From Aliivibrio sp. EL58 (lineage in GTDB: Bacteria; Pseudomonadota; Gammaproteobacteria; Enterobacterales; Vibrionaceae): DNA of 64,000 bases. The stretch covers positions 171,700 to 235,699 of the forward strand of contig NZ_OMPC01000012.1 of the NCBI RefSeq assembly GCF_900312675.1, read 5' to 3'. Both the position numbers and the translations under genes were made by a program. Within the stretch, counting starts at the first letter, position 1; every line of letters begins with the position of its first letter. The notes below the pieces were generated by a model. It saw only the letters and a program-made list of their open reading frames with translations. It made no database searches and had not been told where the DNA came from. This document shows, piece after piece, positions 30,713 through 41,122 of the stretch.

Positions 30713-30788
30713 TGGTGCCTCGAGGCGGAATCGAACCACCGACACGAGGATTTTCAATCCTCTGCTCTACCGACTGAGCTATCGAGGC
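30713..30788 (-). tRNA. tRNA-Phe (GAA), copy 3
   Basis: A 76-nt tRNA with anticodon GAA, acceptor stem GCCTCGA/TCGAGGC and encoded CCA. It shares this acceptor stem with copy 2 but not with copy 1. Confidence 0.95.
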
Positions 30789-30795
30789 AAAAAAA

Positions 30796-30871
<76 letters not shown>

Positions 30872-30941
30872 ACACTTATTTTTTTGCTATTGCTGGGTAA
30901 ACCAACAACCTTGAACCTTTATAAAAACAGGCTCTTTAATA

Positions 30942-31017
30942 TGGCTCCCTTTGCTGGACTTGAACCAGCGACATACGGATTAACAGTCCGGCGTTCTACC
31001 AACTGAACTAAAAGGGA
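30942..31017 (-). tRNA. tRNA-Asn (GTT), copy 2
   Basis: A 76-nt tRNA with anticodon GTT and encoded CCA. A 70-bp spacer separates it from tRNA-Thr copy 3. Confidence 0.95.
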
Positions 31018-31049
31018 ACAGATTTTGTGTTCTTCTTACAAGGAAGAAA

Positions 31050-31125
<76 letters not shown>

Positions 31126-31169
31126 ACTAATTTTTTATTAATCTTTAAAAAGATAAAGACTAAATTGTA

Positions 31170-31245
31170 TGGCTCCCTTTGCTGGACTTGAACCAGCGAC
31201 ATACGGATTAACAGTCCGGCGTTCTACCAACTGAACTAAAAGGGA
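31170..31245 (-). tRNA. tRNA-Asn (GTT), copy 1
   Basis: A 76-nt tRNA with anticodon GTT and encoded CCA. It starts 6 bp after the CCA of tRNA-Phe copy 2, the same spacing as between copy 3 of each. Confidence 0.95.
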
Positions 31246-31251
31246 ATTGTA

Positions 31252-31327
31252 TGGTGCCTCGAGGCGGAATCGAACCACCGACACGAGGATTTTCAATCCT
31301 CTGCTCTACCGACTGAGCTATCGAGGC
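31252..31327 (-). tRNA. tRNA-Phe (GAA), copy 2
   Basis: A 76-nt tRNA with anticodon GAA, acceptor GCCTCGA/TCGAGGC and encoded CCA. Confidence 0.95.
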
Positions 31328-31334
31328 AAAAGAA

Positions 31335-31410
<76 letters not shown>

Positions 31411-31486
31411 ACACTAAATTCTTTTGACTATTCGTGATCTAGCATTTAATAAATAAATCTAGAACTACACCAACAATCTTATTGTA

Positions 31487-31562
31487 TGGTGCCCGGAGGC
31501 GGAATCGAACCACCGACACGAGGATTTTCAATCCTCTGCTCTACCGACTGAGCTATCCGGGC
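31487..31562 (-). tRNA. tRNA-Phe (GAA), copy 1, variant acceptor stem
   Basis: First tRNA of the array. Anticodon GAA and encoded CCA; the body is like the other Phe copies, but the acceptor stem is GCCCGGA/TCCGGGC, as in E. coli tRNA-Phe. Compensatory changes keep all pairs in both forms. Confidence 0.95.
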
Positions 31563-31671
31563 AACGAGCGCTATTAAACGGATTTTTGCCCCTACCGTCA
31601 ACTTTTTTTTTCAAAATAGGCTGTTTTTTTGATTGTTTGATTGATAATTCATCGAATAGGCGATTTTATCG

Positions 31672-32808
31672 CTAAATCTTCCCTGAATTAAACTCTTTTT
31701 TAAAGGCAGTTACCTTTTCTAAATAGCGACGAGCTTCTGCATTTTTGTGTTTTTTGGTTAAAGCCCAGTACACTTGATTAGGATTTAGGCTATTAATCTC
31801 TTTAATTGCACGGCTGCGGTTGCTATTGAAGGTCGTTAGTACGCCGCCAGCGCCGCCATTGTAAGCTGAGATCATGCTGTATTGTTTAGATACAGGGTTT
31901 CGGATGTCTTTTAAATAGCGTGTTTTTAGAATATGAAAGTAGGCGGTTCCCGTATCAATGTTGTTATGTGGATTAAAAAGATACTCAGGTGTTGGATCAC
32001 CAGATTTATTCTTTACTAACTTAAAGACATCACGGCCAGCGGTTTTAGGTACAACTTGCATCAAGCCATAAGCATTTGCCCAACTAACAGCGTAAGGATT
32101 AAAGCTACTTTCGGTTCTAATAATTGAATAAATTAGATCTTCTGGAATGTTGTAGCGTTGAGAAGCACCACGAACAATATCGGCATATTGGTACTCTCGC
32201 AATTGGGTGTGGTTCTTTACCATAGGAATATCGACATAAAGGGCTTTTTTATAATCGATATTTTTTGTCTTTAAATGATTAGCAATTAAATAGTCAGCAT
32301 AACGACTAGCACGCCATGACCATTCAATCGGCTTTTTATCTTGATCGACGACTTGCTGGTATAAAAAGGGTTTGCCACCAAGAGCAACATCAGCATCAGA
32401 ATAAAGATCGACACCAGCGGGATCATCAGGTGTAAGTAGGGTGGTGATAATAGCTTGGCGTAAATGGGCTTTAGGATCCGTTCCTGCGACAGTTTCTACG
32501 GTAACTCGGCCAGTAGAAAAATCGACTTGAGATCGACTTAAATAGCCATCGGTGTATTTTACATATGAGCGTTTACTGGCGATAACGAGATTCTTTTTAC
32601 CCCAACGCTTTTCAATGTTGCCATTAAAGCTGCTAATTAACGAGTCGAGGGCTTTAATGTCTTTAGTAAATTGGCCAGGAAGAGGTGCTAGATTTTTAGC
32701 AAAACGGTTAGTGGTATCGTAATTAATACCAAAAGTAGACTCTATTGATTCTCGGCTACAACTGGTGAGAAAAAGACAAGCAGAGGCAATCAGGATAATT
32801 TTTTTCAT
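31672..32808 (-). CDS. mltC: Membrane-bound lytic murein transglycosylase C
   Basis: MltC is an outer-membrane lipoprotein that cleaves peptidoglycan glycan strands. The 378-residue protein starts with a lipoprotein signal (lipobox LTSC, Cys17), followed by a DUF3393-type N-terminal domain. The SLT catalytic domain holds the catalytic Glu in RTESSFNPYA, then AYGLMQVVPKTAGRD and SAYNGGAGGV. It is downstream of mutY-yggX, matching the E. coli order mutY-yggX-mltC, and the tRNA array follows. Confidence 0.95.
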   Translation of the reverse strand: MKKIILIASACLFLTSCSRESIESTFGINYDTTNRFAKNLAPLPGQFTKDIKALDSLISSFNGNIEKRWGKKNLVIASKRSYVKYTDGYLSRSQVDFSTGRVTVETVAGTDPKAHLRQAIITTLLTPDDPAGVDLYSDADVALGGKPFLYQQVVDQDKKPIEWSWRASRYADYLIANHLKTKNIDYKKALYVDIPMVKNHTQLREYQYADIVRGASQRYNIPEDLIYSIIRTESSFNPYAVSWANAYGLMQVVPKTAGRDVFKLVKNKSGDPTPEYLFNPHNNIDTGTAYFHILKTRYLKDIRNPVSKQYSMISAYNGGAGGVLTTFNSNRSRAIKEINSLNPNQVYWALTKKHKNAEARRYLEKVTAFKKEFNSGKI

Positions 32809-32916
32809 AAAGACAATATAGATTAGAACTCGATAATAATGTTAACGGCAGAATGCCATTGAACTAAAAAAAGAATAAAAATAAAGCAGCCATTAGACTG
32901 CTTTATTTACAATAAC

Positions 32917-33189
32917 TTATTCGCTTGGTGGTGTATAACCATCAATGATGACTTCTTTGCCATCAAATAGGAAACCTTCCATTTCTGTTTCCAGTAGCTT
33001 GCGGTGCTCTGGATCCATCATGTTCAGTTTCTTTTCATTAATAAGCATAGTTTGCTTATGTTGCCATTGGCCCCATGCTTCTTTGGAGATGTTGTCAAAA
33101 ATACGCTTACCTAGTTCACCTGGGTAAAGTTGAAAATCTAGGCCATCGGCTTCTTTATTTAAAAGAACGCAAAATACAGTGCGACTCAT
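32917..33189 (-). CDS. yggX: Fe2+-trafficking / oxidative damage protection protein YggX
   Basis: YggX is a small protein thought to protect Fe-S clusters from superoxide and to assist iron handling. The 90-residue product has the conserved start [19 protein letters not shown] with its single cysteine, and [20 protein letters not shown] in the middle. It begins 2 bp after mutY, whose product itself carries a [4Fe-4S] cluster. Confidence 0.94.
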   Translation of the reverse strand: MSRTVFCVLLNKEADGLDFQLYPGELGKRIFDNISKEAWGQWQHKQTMLINEKKLNMMDPEHRKLLETEMEGFLFDGKEVIIDGYTPPSE

Positions 33190-33191
33190 GG

Positions 33192-34244
33192 TTATTCTCC
33201 ATTAGAAATTTCGAACGGTAAGGCATCTAACAGTTTTTGAACTGGAGCTGCTAATCCTACCGTCATTGGTTGAGATAAGTTATACCAAACTCCACGCGTT
33301 CCTTCCATCACCATATCAGGTTTCTTACTCAGAGTGATAAGTACAGGAGTGATATCTAAGTGGTAATGGCTAAAGGTATGACGAAAAGCAATTAATTGCT
33401 GGCTTGATTTCACATCCATACCATAGTGGTCGGATAAATCATTTAAGGTGTTTTCTGGTTGTTCAGGAAAACAGTATAAGCCACCCCAAATTCCCGTTTG
33501 AGGTCGTTGCTCTAGTAATACATCACCATCGTGATAGTAGATAGCAAACCATGCTTCTTTAGTTGGCTTGTCTTTTTTGGGTTTTTTAGTTGGGAAGTCT
33601 AATTGGCGATCTTGCGCTTTGGCTTGGCAAAGCTCATTCACTGGGCAAATCTCACACTTAGGCTTAGAACGAGTACAGACCATCGCCCCCATATCCATCA
33701 TGGCTTGATTGTAGCGTTCAACGCCTAACTCTGGTGTATGTTCTTCTGCTATTTCCCACATGGAATTTTCGACCGATTTCTTACCAGACCATCCCTCAAT
33801 GGCAAAGCAACGAGAAAGGGTACGTTTTACATTGCCATCTAAAATAGGGTGACGTTGCTTGAGAGAAAGTGACAGCACAGCACCCGCAGTAGATCGGCCT
33901 ATTCCCGGAAGAGCGATGACTTCTTCAATCGTTTCAGGGAATTTACCATTATATTGCTCAGCGATGATCTGTGCTGTTTTATGTAAATTTCGAGCTCGAG
34001 CGTAGTAACCAAGTCCGGTCCATAAATGCAGCACTTCATCTTGCTCTGCGTTTGCTAAATCAACAACGGTTGGAAAGCGAGCCATGAAACGTTCGAAATA
34101 AGGGATAACGGTAGTTACTTGGGTTTGTTGAAGCATTATTTCAGATAACCATACTTTATAAGGCGTTTTTTCTAATTGCCAAGGTAACGTCTTACGGCCG
34201 TAATTGTCGTACCACTCTAAAATGGCGTGAGAGAAAGAAGTCAT
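33192..34244 (-). CDS. mutY: A/G-specific adenine glycosylase MutY
   Basis: MutY removes adenine mispaired with 8-oxoguanine. The 350-residue protein has the helix-hairpin-helix [13 protein letters not shown] with the following catalytic region. A [4Fe-4S] site has the spacing C-X6-C-X2-C-X5-C ([17 protein letters not shown]). A C-terminal Nudix-like 8-oxoG recognition domain starts at about 225. Start ATG at 34244; trmB diverges from it across about 220 bp. Confidence 0.96.
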   Translation of the reverse strand: MTSFSHAILEWYDNYGRKTLPWQLEKTPYKVWLSEIMLQQTQVTTVIPYFERFMARFPTVVDLANAEQDEVLHLWTGLGYYARARNLHKTAQIIAEQYNGKFPETIEEVIALPGIGRSTAGAVLSLSLKQRHPILDGNVKRTLSRCFAIEGWSGKKSVENSMWEIAEEHTPELGVERYNQAMMDMGAMVCTRSKPKCEICPVNELCQAKAQDRQLDFPTKKPKKDKPTKEAWFAIYYHDGDVLLEQRPQTGIWGGLYCFPEQPENTLNDLSDHYGMDVKSSQQLIAFRHTFSHYHLDITPVLITLSKKPDMVMEGTRGVWYNLSQPMTVGLAAPVQKLLDALPFEISNGE

Positions 34245-34389
34245 GACATGCTCGATTACATTTTTATAATTAAGAATGGATCACATCATACTGTGATGGT
34301 TTTGTACACCCGATAGAAAATAGGGTTATTAGTTCAGGTAAAGAATTGCCTTAATTAAGCTTGTTTATAGAGAAAAGCAAAGATAATAC

Positions 34390-34417
34390 TTGAACACTGG
34401 GCTAAACTTTGGATAAT
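34390..34417 (+). promoter_or_regulatory. Likely trmB promoter
   Basis: TTGAAC, a 16-base spacer and GATAAT lie about 45 bp before the trmB start, in the mutY-trmB divergent gap. Confidence 0.5.
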
Positions 34418-34463
34418 GCCGGATCCACAATCCTTGTTCAGAGAATAACCAGGTTATCCAATC

Positions 34464-35180
34464 ATGACTGAAGTGACTAAAAACGACTTTACCGAAGAAG
34501 GTAAAATCGTTCGTAAAATTCGTAGCTTTGTACGCCGCGAAGGACGTTTAACGAAAGGCCAAGAAGGCGCTATTACTGAGTGCTGGTCTACCATGGGCAT
34601 CGATTTTGTTGAGCAAATGCTTGACTGGAACGAGGTGTTTGGTAATAACAACCCTGTCGTTTTAGAAATCGGTTTTGGTATGGGTGCATCTTTGGTTGAG
34701 ATGGCGCAAAAAGCACCAGAGCTTAATTTCCTTGGCATTGAAGTTCACCGTCCAGGTGTTGGCGCATGTCTTGCAGCAGCAAAAGAAGCAGGCGTAACGA
34801 ACTTACGTGTAATGTGTCATGATGCGGTTGAAGTATTTGAATCAATGATCCCTGATTCATCTGTACATACATTACAACTTTTCTTCCCTGACCCATGGCA
34901 TAAAGCGCGTCATCATAAGCGTCGTATCGTTAAAGCAGAGTTTGCTGAGATGATCCGTCCTAAGCTAAATTCTGATGGTATTTTCCACATGGCAACTGAC
35001 TGGGAAAATTACGCAGAACATATGATCGAAGTAATGAACGTCGCTCCGGGTTACGAGAATATCGCAACTGATGGTGATTACATTCCTCGTCCAGATGAGC
35101 GACCATTAACAAAATTTGAAGCGCGTGGTCATCGTTTAGGCCATGGCGTATGGGATATTAAATTCCGTCGTAACGCATAA
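34464..35180 (+). CDS. trmB: tRNA (guanine-N7-)-methyltransferase TrmB
   Basis: TrmB makes m7G46 in the variable loop of many tRNAs using SAM. The 238-residue enzyme has a lysine/arginine-rich N-terminus, the SAM-binding motif [26 protein letters not shown], and the family signature [17 protein letters not shown]. It diverges from mutY, the same arrangement as in E. coli. Confidence 0.95.
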   Translation: MTEVTKNDFTEEGKIVRKIRSFVRREGRLTKGQEGAITECWSTMGIDFVEQMLDWNEVFGNNNPVVLEIGFGMGASLVEMAQKAPELNFLGIEVHRPGVGACLAAAKEAGVTNLRVMCHDAVEVFESMIPDSSVHTLQLFFPDPWHKARHHKRRIVKAEFAEMIRPKLNSDGIFHMATDWENYAEHMIEVMNVAPGYENIATDGDYIPRPDERPLTKFEARGHRLGHGVWDIKFRRNA

Positions 35181-35253
35181 GTCGTTTATTTTAAACGGGA
35201 TGACAGCGCACGATAAGCGCTGCATGGCTCTGATGCCAATCTAAATAAATACT

Positions 35254-35280
35254 AAAGCCAACCTCTGTGTTGGCTTTTTT
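35254..35280 (+). terminator. Terminator after trmB
   Basis: AAAGCCAAC/GTTGGCTTT stem with a 6-base loop and TTTTTT, followed by the glsA ribosome site. Confidence 0.85.
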
Positions 35281-35309
35281 GTCCTTGCGCTCAAAAGGGA
35301 ATAGAAATA

Positions 35310-36230
35310 ATGAAGCCAACAAAACAGATATTAGATGATATTTTGAATGAAGTGCGTCCTCTTATTGGACAAGGAAAAGTTGCCGACTATATTCCCGCGC
35401 TTGCTTGTGTACCAAGTGATAAATTAGGTATTGCCGTGTACACCAACGATGGTGAGATGATTACCTCTGGTGATGCAAATGAGCGTTTTTCAATTCAATC
35501 GATCTCCAAAGCACTGAGTTTGACCCTTGCTATGGAGCTATATCAGCCAGAAGAATTATGGCAACGAGTAGGAAAAGAACCTTCAGGGCAAGCATTTAAT
35601 TCTCTTATCCAGCTTGAAATGGAGCAGGGGGTTCCTCGTAATCCGTTCATTAATGCGGGTGCAATTGTTGTTGCCGATATGTTGTTTAGTCGTTTTTCTG
35701 CTCCTAAGCATAGATTATTAGAATTTGTGCGAAAGCTCTCGGGTAATGATCATATTATCTATGATCGTGTCGTGGCTAATTCGGAAATGGACCATAGTGA
35801 TCGAAATGCCTCGATTGCCTATTTAATGCGTTCATTCGGTAACTTTGACAATGAAGTTATGCCAGTATTAAAGAACTATTTTCATGCTTGTGCGTTGAAC
35901 ATGAGCTGTGTTGATTTAGCAAGAACGTTTGGTTATTTAGCCAATAAAGGCATTCAACCTGAGACAAATGAGTTCATCGTAACGCCAATGCAGAGTAAAC
36001 AAATTAATGCATTAATGGCAACTTGTGGCTTATATGATGGCGCCGGAGAGTTTGCTTATCGTGTTGGGATGCCAGGGAAATCAGGTGTCGGTGGTGGGAT
36101 TATTGCCATTGTACCGGGTGAGATGACTATTGCTGTATGGTCTCCAGAATTAGACCCATCAGGTAATTCTCTAGCAGGAACGCAAGCATTAGAATTGCTT
36201 TCAGAACGTATTGGTCGTTCGATATTTTAA
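35310..36230 (+). CDS. glsA: Glutaminase
   Basis: Glutaminase hydrolyses glutamine to glutamate and ammonia, and in enterics supports acid resistance. The 306-residue protein has the beta-lactamase-like serine-lysine motif [11 protein letters not shown] (Ser-x-x-Lys), NPFINAGAI, and GKSGVGGGI near the C-terminus, all diagnostic for the family. It has its own start after the trmB terminator; ribosome site AGGGA. Confidence 0.95.
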   Translation: MKPTKQILDDILNEVRPLIGQGKVADYIPALACVPSDKLGIAVYTNDGEMITSGDANERFSIQSISKALSLTLAMELYQPEELWQRVGKEPSGQAFNSLIQLEMEQGVPRNPFINAGAIVVADMLFSRFSAPKHRLLEFVRKLSGNDHIIYDRVVANSEMDHSDRNASIAYLMRSFGNFDNEVMPVLKNYFHACALNMSCVDLARTFGYLANKGIQPETNEFIVTPMQSKQINALMATCGLYDGAGEFAYRVGMPGKSGVGGGIIAIVPGEMTIAVWSPELDPSGNSLAGTQALELLSERIGRSIF

Positions 36231-36236
36231 GATAGA

Positions 36237-36267
36237 AAGAGCAGTAAATTACGTGTTTACTGCTCTT
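36237..36267. terminator. Terminator between glsA and hemW
   Basis: A 12-bp perfect stem (AAGAGCAGTAAA and its complement) with a 7-base loop. It can serve both converging genes. Its right flank is shared, in inverted form, with the pilU-ruvX gap (see repeats). Confidence 0.8.
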
Positions 36268-36300
36268 ATAGTTTCTAGCGCGAAGCGATATAGTCTCTAG
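36258..36300 (+). repeat. REP-like repeat, copy A
   Basis: The segment GCTCTTATAGTTTCTAG followed by CGCGAAGCGATATAG is one copy of a repeat found in four converging-gene gaps of this window. It overlaps the right arm of the adjacent terminator and ends 9 bp before the hemW stop codon. Confidence 0.65.
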
Positions 36301-36308
36301 TTAAGAGA

Positions 36309-37469
36309 TTAGTCCTCATCACTCACAAACGCTTCCAGCAAATCATTCAAAAACAACTTGCCGTGCTCAGTGATCTGCCAATGCGTTTCGGTTTCATTTA
36401 GATATTTTTTCTCTTTCGCCCAATCAATCGTCTCTTGAATCGACTCAAAACCTAATCCGGTCTTATCAATGAAATCTTGCTTAGGGCACGCTTCTAACAG
36501 ACGAAAACGGTTCATAAAAAACTCAAAAGGTCTATCGTGATCCGCAACCTCTTGTTCGTCAATTAAGTAAGGTTTCATTAAATCTAAGAAGCCGCGTGGG
36601 TGCTTGATTTTAGTGGTTCGAACAATGCGACCATCAGCAAAACTCAGTTTGCCATGAGCCCCACAACCAATGCCTAAATAATCCCCAAAGCGCCAATAAT
36701 TCAAATTATGTCGGCATTGATAACCGACTTTACTGTAGCCTGAAATCTCATATTGAACATAACCGGCGTCAGCAAGGATTTGGTGGCCTTGTTCAAAAAT
36801 ATCCCATAAATCATCGTCATCTGGCAAGGTTGGTGGCTTATAGTAAAACACCGTATTTGGTTCAATAGTCAGCTGATACCACGATAAATGTGGAGGGCTA
36901 AGCTCTATCGCTTGTTTTAAATCGGATAACGCATCATCAATACTTTGGTTCGGTAGGCCATGCATTAAATCAAGATTAAAACTGTTTAATCCGGCTTCAT
37001 GAGCAAGGCGAGCTGCGCGAATCGCTTCATCTTTACCGTGAATACGTCCCAGCTTTTCCAATTTCTCTTGCTGGAAGCTTTGTACGCCAATAGAGATACG
37101 GTTAACACCCGCTTCACGGTATTCAATGAATCGACCTGCTTCTACGGTTCCAGGGTTAGCCTCCATCGTGATTTCAATGTCATCAGCAAAGGGTAAGCGT
37201 TTTTCAACTTCGATCAGTAAGCGTTTAATTTCAGGTGCAGTAATTAAGCTTGGTGTACCACCACCAATAAAAATAGAGTGCAGCTTACGGGATTCGTTTT
37301 GCATATCATAACGTGCAAGATCGGTATCAAGATCGTCAATTAACGCTGAAATGTATTGTGCTTCAGGGATTGTCGTTTTCAAAGCATGAGAATTGAAATC
37401 GCAATATGGGCATTTTTGAATACACCATGGAATATGAATGTATAAGCTAAGTGGTGGTGGAACTAGCAT
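36309..37469 (-). CDS. hemW: Heme chaperone HemW (radical-SAM, coproporphyrinogen oxidase-like)
   Basis: HemW is a radical-SAM protein, long annotated as an oxygen-independent coproporphyrinogen oxidase but now regarded as a heme-inserting chaperone. The cluster motif is CIQKCPYCDF (CX3CX2C), with GGGTPSL and VNRISIGVQSFQ downstream. The 386-residue form starts at the ATG at 37469, three bases after the rdgB stop; a TTG immediately before it is in frame but not needed. It lacks the extra cysteine next to CxxC that marks true HemN. In E. coli the order rdgB-hemW is the same. Confidence 0.93.
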   Translation of the reverse strand: MLVPPPLSLYIHIPWCIQKCPYCDFNSHALKTTIPEAQYISALIDDLDTDLARYDMQNESRKLHSIFIGGGTPSLITAPEIKRLLIEVEKRLPFADDIEITMEANPGTVEAGRFIEYREAGVNRISIGVQSFQQEKLEKLGRIHGKDEAIRAARLAHEAGLNSFNLDLMHGLPNQSIDDALSDLKQAIELSPPHLSWYQLTIEPNTVFYYKPPTLPDDDDLWDIFEQGHQILADAGYVQYEISGYSKVGYQCRHNLNYWRFGDYLGIGCGAHGKLSFADGRIVRTTKIKHPRGFLDLMKPYLIDEQEVADHDRPFEFFMNRFRLLEACPKQDFIDKTGLGFESIQETIDWAKEKKYLNETETHWQITEHGKLFLNDLLEAFVSDED

Positions 37470-37472
37470 CAA

Positions 37473-38069
37473 TTATTGACCTTCTTTTAATGCTGAAAAC
37501 AGTTTCTTAAGCGCCTGTCCACGGTGAGAAAGCTGCTTTTTACGAGCAGGTTCAAGCTCTGCAGAAGAACAGTTATCTTCACTTACCCAAAAGATTGGAT
37601 CATAACCAAAGCCATTCTCACCTTGCTGTTCAGTGGTAATGTGGCCTTCCCATGAACCGTGGCAAATTAATGGCGTAGGATCGTTCTCATGCTTCATTAG
37701 AACTAAAACACAATGAAAGCGTGCAGTACGTTTTTCTGCTGGGATACCTTCCATTGCCGCTAGCATCTTATCAATGTTCTTTTGGTCGGTAGCGCCTTCA
37801 CCTGAGTAGCGTGCAGAGTAAACACCAGGAGCCCCATTTAATGCGTCGACCTCTAGGCCTGAATCATCAGCAATCGCAGGTAATCCTGTTTCTTTAGCCG
37901 CATGACGCGCTTTAATAATGGCATTCTCAATGAAGGTTGTACCTGTTTCTGCTACATCAGAGACGTTGAATTCACTTTGTGCAACCACATCAAACCCAAA
38001 GTCAGACAGAACATCTGCCATTTCACGAACCTTACCTTGGTTGCCTGTTGCTAATACGATTTTGCTCAT
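37473..38069 (-). CDS. rdgB: dITP/XTP pyrophosphatase RdgB
   Basis: RdgB cleaves non-canonical purine nucleotides (ITP, dITP, XTP) so that they are not built into DNA. The 198-residue HAM1-family protein starts [13 protein letters not shown] and has [22 protein letters not shown] and FGYDPIFW. It lies between the DUF4426 gene and hemW. Confidence 0.96.
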   Translation of the reverse strand: MSKIVLATGNQGKVREMADVLSDFGFDVVAQSEFNVSDVAETGTTFIENAIIKARHAAKETGLPAIADDSGLEVDALNGAPGVYSARYSGEGATDQKNIDKMLAAMEGIPAEKRTARFHCVLVLMKHENDPTPLICHGSWEGHITTEQQGENGFGYDPIFWVSEDNCSSAELEPARKKQLSHRGQALKKLFSALKEGQ

Positions 38070-38079
38070 AATGATTCTC

Positions 38080-38511
38080 TTACTCTTCTACGTAAAATTT
38101 TTGATTGAATTTTAATTTACCAGCGCCTTTAGTATCGGCAGATACATCGATATCAAAGCGAAATGTCTCTTCGTTAGTAATTGGCAGCTCTGCAATGTAG
38201 TAAATTGCATTTTGCTCTTTAATTTCACGGAAGGTTAACGTTTTTGTTTGGCCGAGTAAATTCTTAGCGCTGCCTGTAATCTTTGCAGGGATAGCAGGCT
38301 TACCGGCTTGTGATATATCTAAGACACTAATATTAATTAAGGCATTGTAACCTGAGCGTTTTAATTGATAAGCACGGGCTACTTTTGGGGTAAGAAAGGT
38401 TGAGTTAAACGCAGAGTAATGAACCTCTACATTTTTAATTTGTACAAATTGTCCTGCAAAAGTGGGTAAGCTAAAAAGAAATAGGGACAAAAGTAAGATT
38501 ATTTTTTTCAT
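38080..38511 (-). CDS. DUF4426-type exported protein
   Basis: A 143-residue protein of unknown function with a clear Sec signal peptide ([20 protein letters not shown], cleavage near residue 19) and a beta-rich mature part. I recall it as DUF4426, which in vibrios sits between yggU and rdgB. I start it at the ATG at 38511, because AGGAT stands 4 bp before it; four more codons are open upstream. A periplasmic location is predicted; no role can be read from the sequence. Confidence 0.8.
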   Translation of the reverse strand: MKKIILLLSLFLFSLPTFAGQFVQIKNVEVHYSAFNSTFLTPKVARAYQLKRSGYNALINISVLDISQAGKPAIPAKITGSAKNLLGQTKTLTFREIKEQNAIYYIAELPITNEETFRFDIDVSADTKGAGKLKFNQKFYVEE

Positions 38512-38572
38512 AACGATCCTCATATAAAAAGATTTTCATATAAAAAAGCCGAGGGTTAACTCGGCACTAGTA

Positions 38573-38866
38573 TTATTTTGATGGTAACAGCTGCTTAATT
38601 GCTTCTGGAATAATGTCTGGTGAATGAATTCGAACTTGCTTGTGACGATTCAGTTCTCCTTTTTCTACCGTAATTTTTCCTTTAGCGACTTTAAACAGTT
38701 TGGAGAAGTACTTAATTAAATGTGCGTTCGCTTTTCCATCAACTGGAGGGGCGGTAATCGCTATTTTGAGCTCTTCACCATGTATTCCTACAATTTGATC
38801 TCGACTGGCTTTAGGTTGCAAATACAGTCGTAAGATCAAATCATCATTATCGTATTTAACTGGCAT
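38573..38866 (-). CDS. yggU: DUF167-family protein YggU
   Basis: A small conserved protein (97 residues from the chosen ATG) of the DUF167/YggU family, which has a known fold but no settled function. The family core [32 protein letters not shown] and [14 protein letters not shown] is complete. The frame is open to a TTG at 38899 within yggT, but the ATG at 38866, 7 bp after the yggT stop, gives the usual length. Confidence 0.9.
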   Translation of the reverse strand: MPVKYDNDDLILRLYLQPKASRDQIVGIHGEELKIAITAPPVDGKANAHLIKYFSKLFKVAKGKITVEKGELNRHKQVRIHSPDIIPEAIKQLLPSK

Positions 38867-38873
38867 AGCTAGA

Positions 38874-39428
38874 TTACAAGCTGTACCAAATAGGACCAAT
38901 TAAATCGCCCATTAAGAAGTTAGCAAATTGAAGTACGATAAACAGCACTAATACGCTTAAATCTAACCCACCCATTTGAGGAAGAATTTTACGAATAGGT
39001 GCTAACATTGGTTCTGTTAATTGGTGCATAACGTATTCAATTGGGCTGCGGCCTTGGCTCACCCAGCTTAAGATAGCGCGTACTAATAAGATCCAGAACA
39101 GCAAACCACCAGCGGCCTTAGCAAGGGCAATCAAACCAATGAATAAAAACTCAGGGCCAAAAGCAACACCGCCTGATACAACTAATTGTAGAGCAACGAA
39201 CTTCACAACACACAGTACATAAGCAAATAATACAGTGGCTAAGTCTAAGCTACCAATTGATGGGATAACACGACGTAAAGGAGAGACGATTGGTTGTGTC
39301 GCTTTTACGATAAATTGTGAAAATGGATTATAGAAGTCAGCTCGTGCAACTTGTAACCAAATTCGTAGAATCACGACCATGATGTATAAATCAAAAACGG
39401 TCGAGATTAAAAAGCTCATTGCATTCAT
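38874..39428 (-). CDS. yggT: YggT-family inner-membrane protein
   Basis: A 184-residue membrane protein made of two YGGT repeats, each with a pair of hydrophobic helices around a motif [20 protein letters not shown] (first) and [20 protein letters not shown] (second). The family is linked to osmotic stress and, in Gram-positives, to division. It lies between proC and yggU as in E. coli. Confidence 0.93.
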   Translation of the reverse strand: MNAMSFLISTVFDLYIMVVILRIWLQVARADFYNPFSQFIVKATQPIVSPLRRVIPSIGSLDLATVLFAYVLCVVKFVALQLVVSGGVAFGPEFLFIGLIALAKAAGGLLFWILLVRAILSWVSQGRSPIEYVMHQLTEPMLAPIRKILPQMGGLDLSVLVLFIVLQFANFLMGDLIGPIWYSL

Positions 39429-39490
39429 AGTTTATTAACCTTAAAAATCATTGGTTTTGTAAATAGAGTAATTGAGTAGAGAAGGTTATC

Positions 39491-40309
39491 TTAAAATAAC
39501 GATTCCATCTCTTCTGCACGAGAGACTGCGGCTTGCATTGCTTTAGCGACAATATCTTGCAGGTTGTGTTCATTAAACGTGCGTAGTGCTTCTGCGGTAG
39601 TGCCACCTTTTGAAGTGACTTGCTCACGCAGTGTTGATAGTTCTGTTTCAGGGTTTGCTACCACCATTTCAGCAGCACCAAGAGCCGCTTGTTGTACTAA
39701 TAGGCGAGCTGTTTCTTCATCAAAACCTTGTTTAATTGCTTCTGTTTGCATCGCTTCCATAAATAAGAAGAAATACGCTGGAGCGCTTCCTGCTGCTGCA
39801 ATAACAGAGTTAATGCCTGATTCTTTCTCAACCCAACAGATTTCACCGACTGCTGAAAGTAAGTTACCAGCATAGATTTTGTCTTGTTCTGAGATATGTT
39901 CTACTGCAAACAGACCACTCATGCCCTTGCCCACTAATGCAGGAGTATTTGGCATGACTCGAACTAGGTTTAATGTTGTGGCAAACATTTCGTTTAAACG
40001 CTGTGCTGAAATACCTGCGGCAATTGAGATTACCAACTTATCCGAGAAATCGACAGTTTGCAGAGGCTCTGCAGCGCTGGCCATCATTTGTGGTTTTACC
40101 GCAAGAACAACAACATCTGCATTTTGAGTTGCAGTAAGATTGTCTGTGCTGGTATTGATACCATAACAGGTTTTCAAATGCTCAAGTTTCGCTGTACTTG
40201 GATTTGTTGCTGTGATTTTTCCTTTTGGATAACCACTGCTAATTAAACCGGCGATAATAGAGCGGGTCATGTTACCCGCACCAATAAAAGCAATATTGCG
40301 ATGTTCCAT
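39491..40309 (-). CDS. proC: Pyrroline-5-carboxylate reductase ProC
   Basis: ProC makes proline from pyrroline-5-carboxylate with NADPH. The 272-residue protein has the N-terminal Rossmann motif IGAGNMTRSII and the C-terminal signature with EQVTSKGGTTAEAL. It lies between yggS and yggT in the usual order. Confidence 0.96.
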   Translation of the reverse strand: MEHRNIAFIGAGNMTRSIIAGLISSGYPKGKITATNPSTAKLEHLKTCYGINTSTDNLTATQNADVVVLAVKPQMMASAAEPLQTVDFSDKLVISIAAGISAQRLNEMFATTLNLVRVMPNTPALVGKGMSGLFAVEHISEQDKIYAGNLLSAVGEICWVEKESGINSVIAAAGSAPAYFFLFMEAMQTEAIKQGFDEETARLLVQQAALGAAEMVVANPETELSTLREQVTSKGGTTAEALRTFNEHNLQDIVAKAMQAAVSRAEEMESLF

Positions 40310-40403
40310 TCGTCTTCCTTACTTTATACCTATCGTTGTATCGAGATTGGTATCATTCTAGTTGAGGTTATTTTTTATTTTTATAATGCCTGGCGCTAAA
40401 AAT

Positions 40404-41099
40404 TTAGTCTCTAGTACCAAAAATAGCAGTGCCAATTCGAACCATTGTTGAGCCAGCTTCAATTGCAGCATCCATATCACCGCTCATTCCCATTGATAGG
40501 GTATCCACTTGAGGATATTGTGCGCGTAATTGATTTTGAATGGAAGCAAGTTGTGTAAATGCAGCCAGTTGTTCATCGTAATTAGAGACATTCGCAGGGA
40601 TCGACATCAATCCGCGTAATGTTAGGTTTGGCATCTCATTGATAGCAACAGCCAGTTCCATAACTTCTTCAGAAGTAGTTCCTGATTTACTCTCTTCTGA
40701 GCTGATATTGACCTGAATAAGAACATTTAGTTCACCAAGGTTGTCTGGACGTTGCTCATTAAGGCGTTGTGCTATTTTCAGGCGGTCAACAGAGTGAACC
40801 CAGTCAAAATGCTCGGCGATAGGGCGGGTTTTATTTGATTGAATTGGACCAATAAAGTGCCACTCTAATGCGATATCAGCATGATTGCTTTGGAAGTATT
40901 GAACCTTTTCAACTCCTTCCTGAACGTAGTTTTCACCAAATGCGCGTTGACCTACATCCATTGCCTGTTCGAGTAATTCGATAGGTTTTGTTTTGCTTAC
41001 AGCCAGTAATTGCACTGAATCTGGGCGTCGACCACACTTTTGAACGCTATTCTCTATCTGAAGGGTGATTTGATTGATATTTTGCTTAATACTAGTCAT
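40404..41099 (-). CDS. yggS: PLP homeostasis protein YggS
   Basis: YggS (PLPBP family) binds pyridoxal phosphate without a catalytic domain and keeps B6 vitamers balanced. The 231-residue alanine-racemase-like barrel has the PLP lysine in LLAVSKTKP, HFIGPIQSNK and LSMGMSGDMDAAIEAGSTMVRIG. It diverges from pilT across 23 bp, an arrangement common in gammaproteobacteria. Confidence 0.96.
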   Translation of the reverse strand: MTSIKQNINQITLQIENSVQKCGRRPDSVQLLAVSKTKPIELLEQAMDVGQRAFGENYVQEGVEKVQYFQSNHADIALEWHFIGPIQSNKTRPIAEHFDWVHSVDRLKIAQRLNEQRPDNLGELNVLIQVNISSEESKSGTTSEEVMELAVAINEMPNLTLRGLMSIPANVSNYDEQLAAFTQLASIQNQLRAQYPQVDTLSMGMSGDMDAAIEAGSTMVRIGTAIFGTRD

Positions 41100-41122
41100 A
41101 GAAACGATTACCGAGGAAAATT

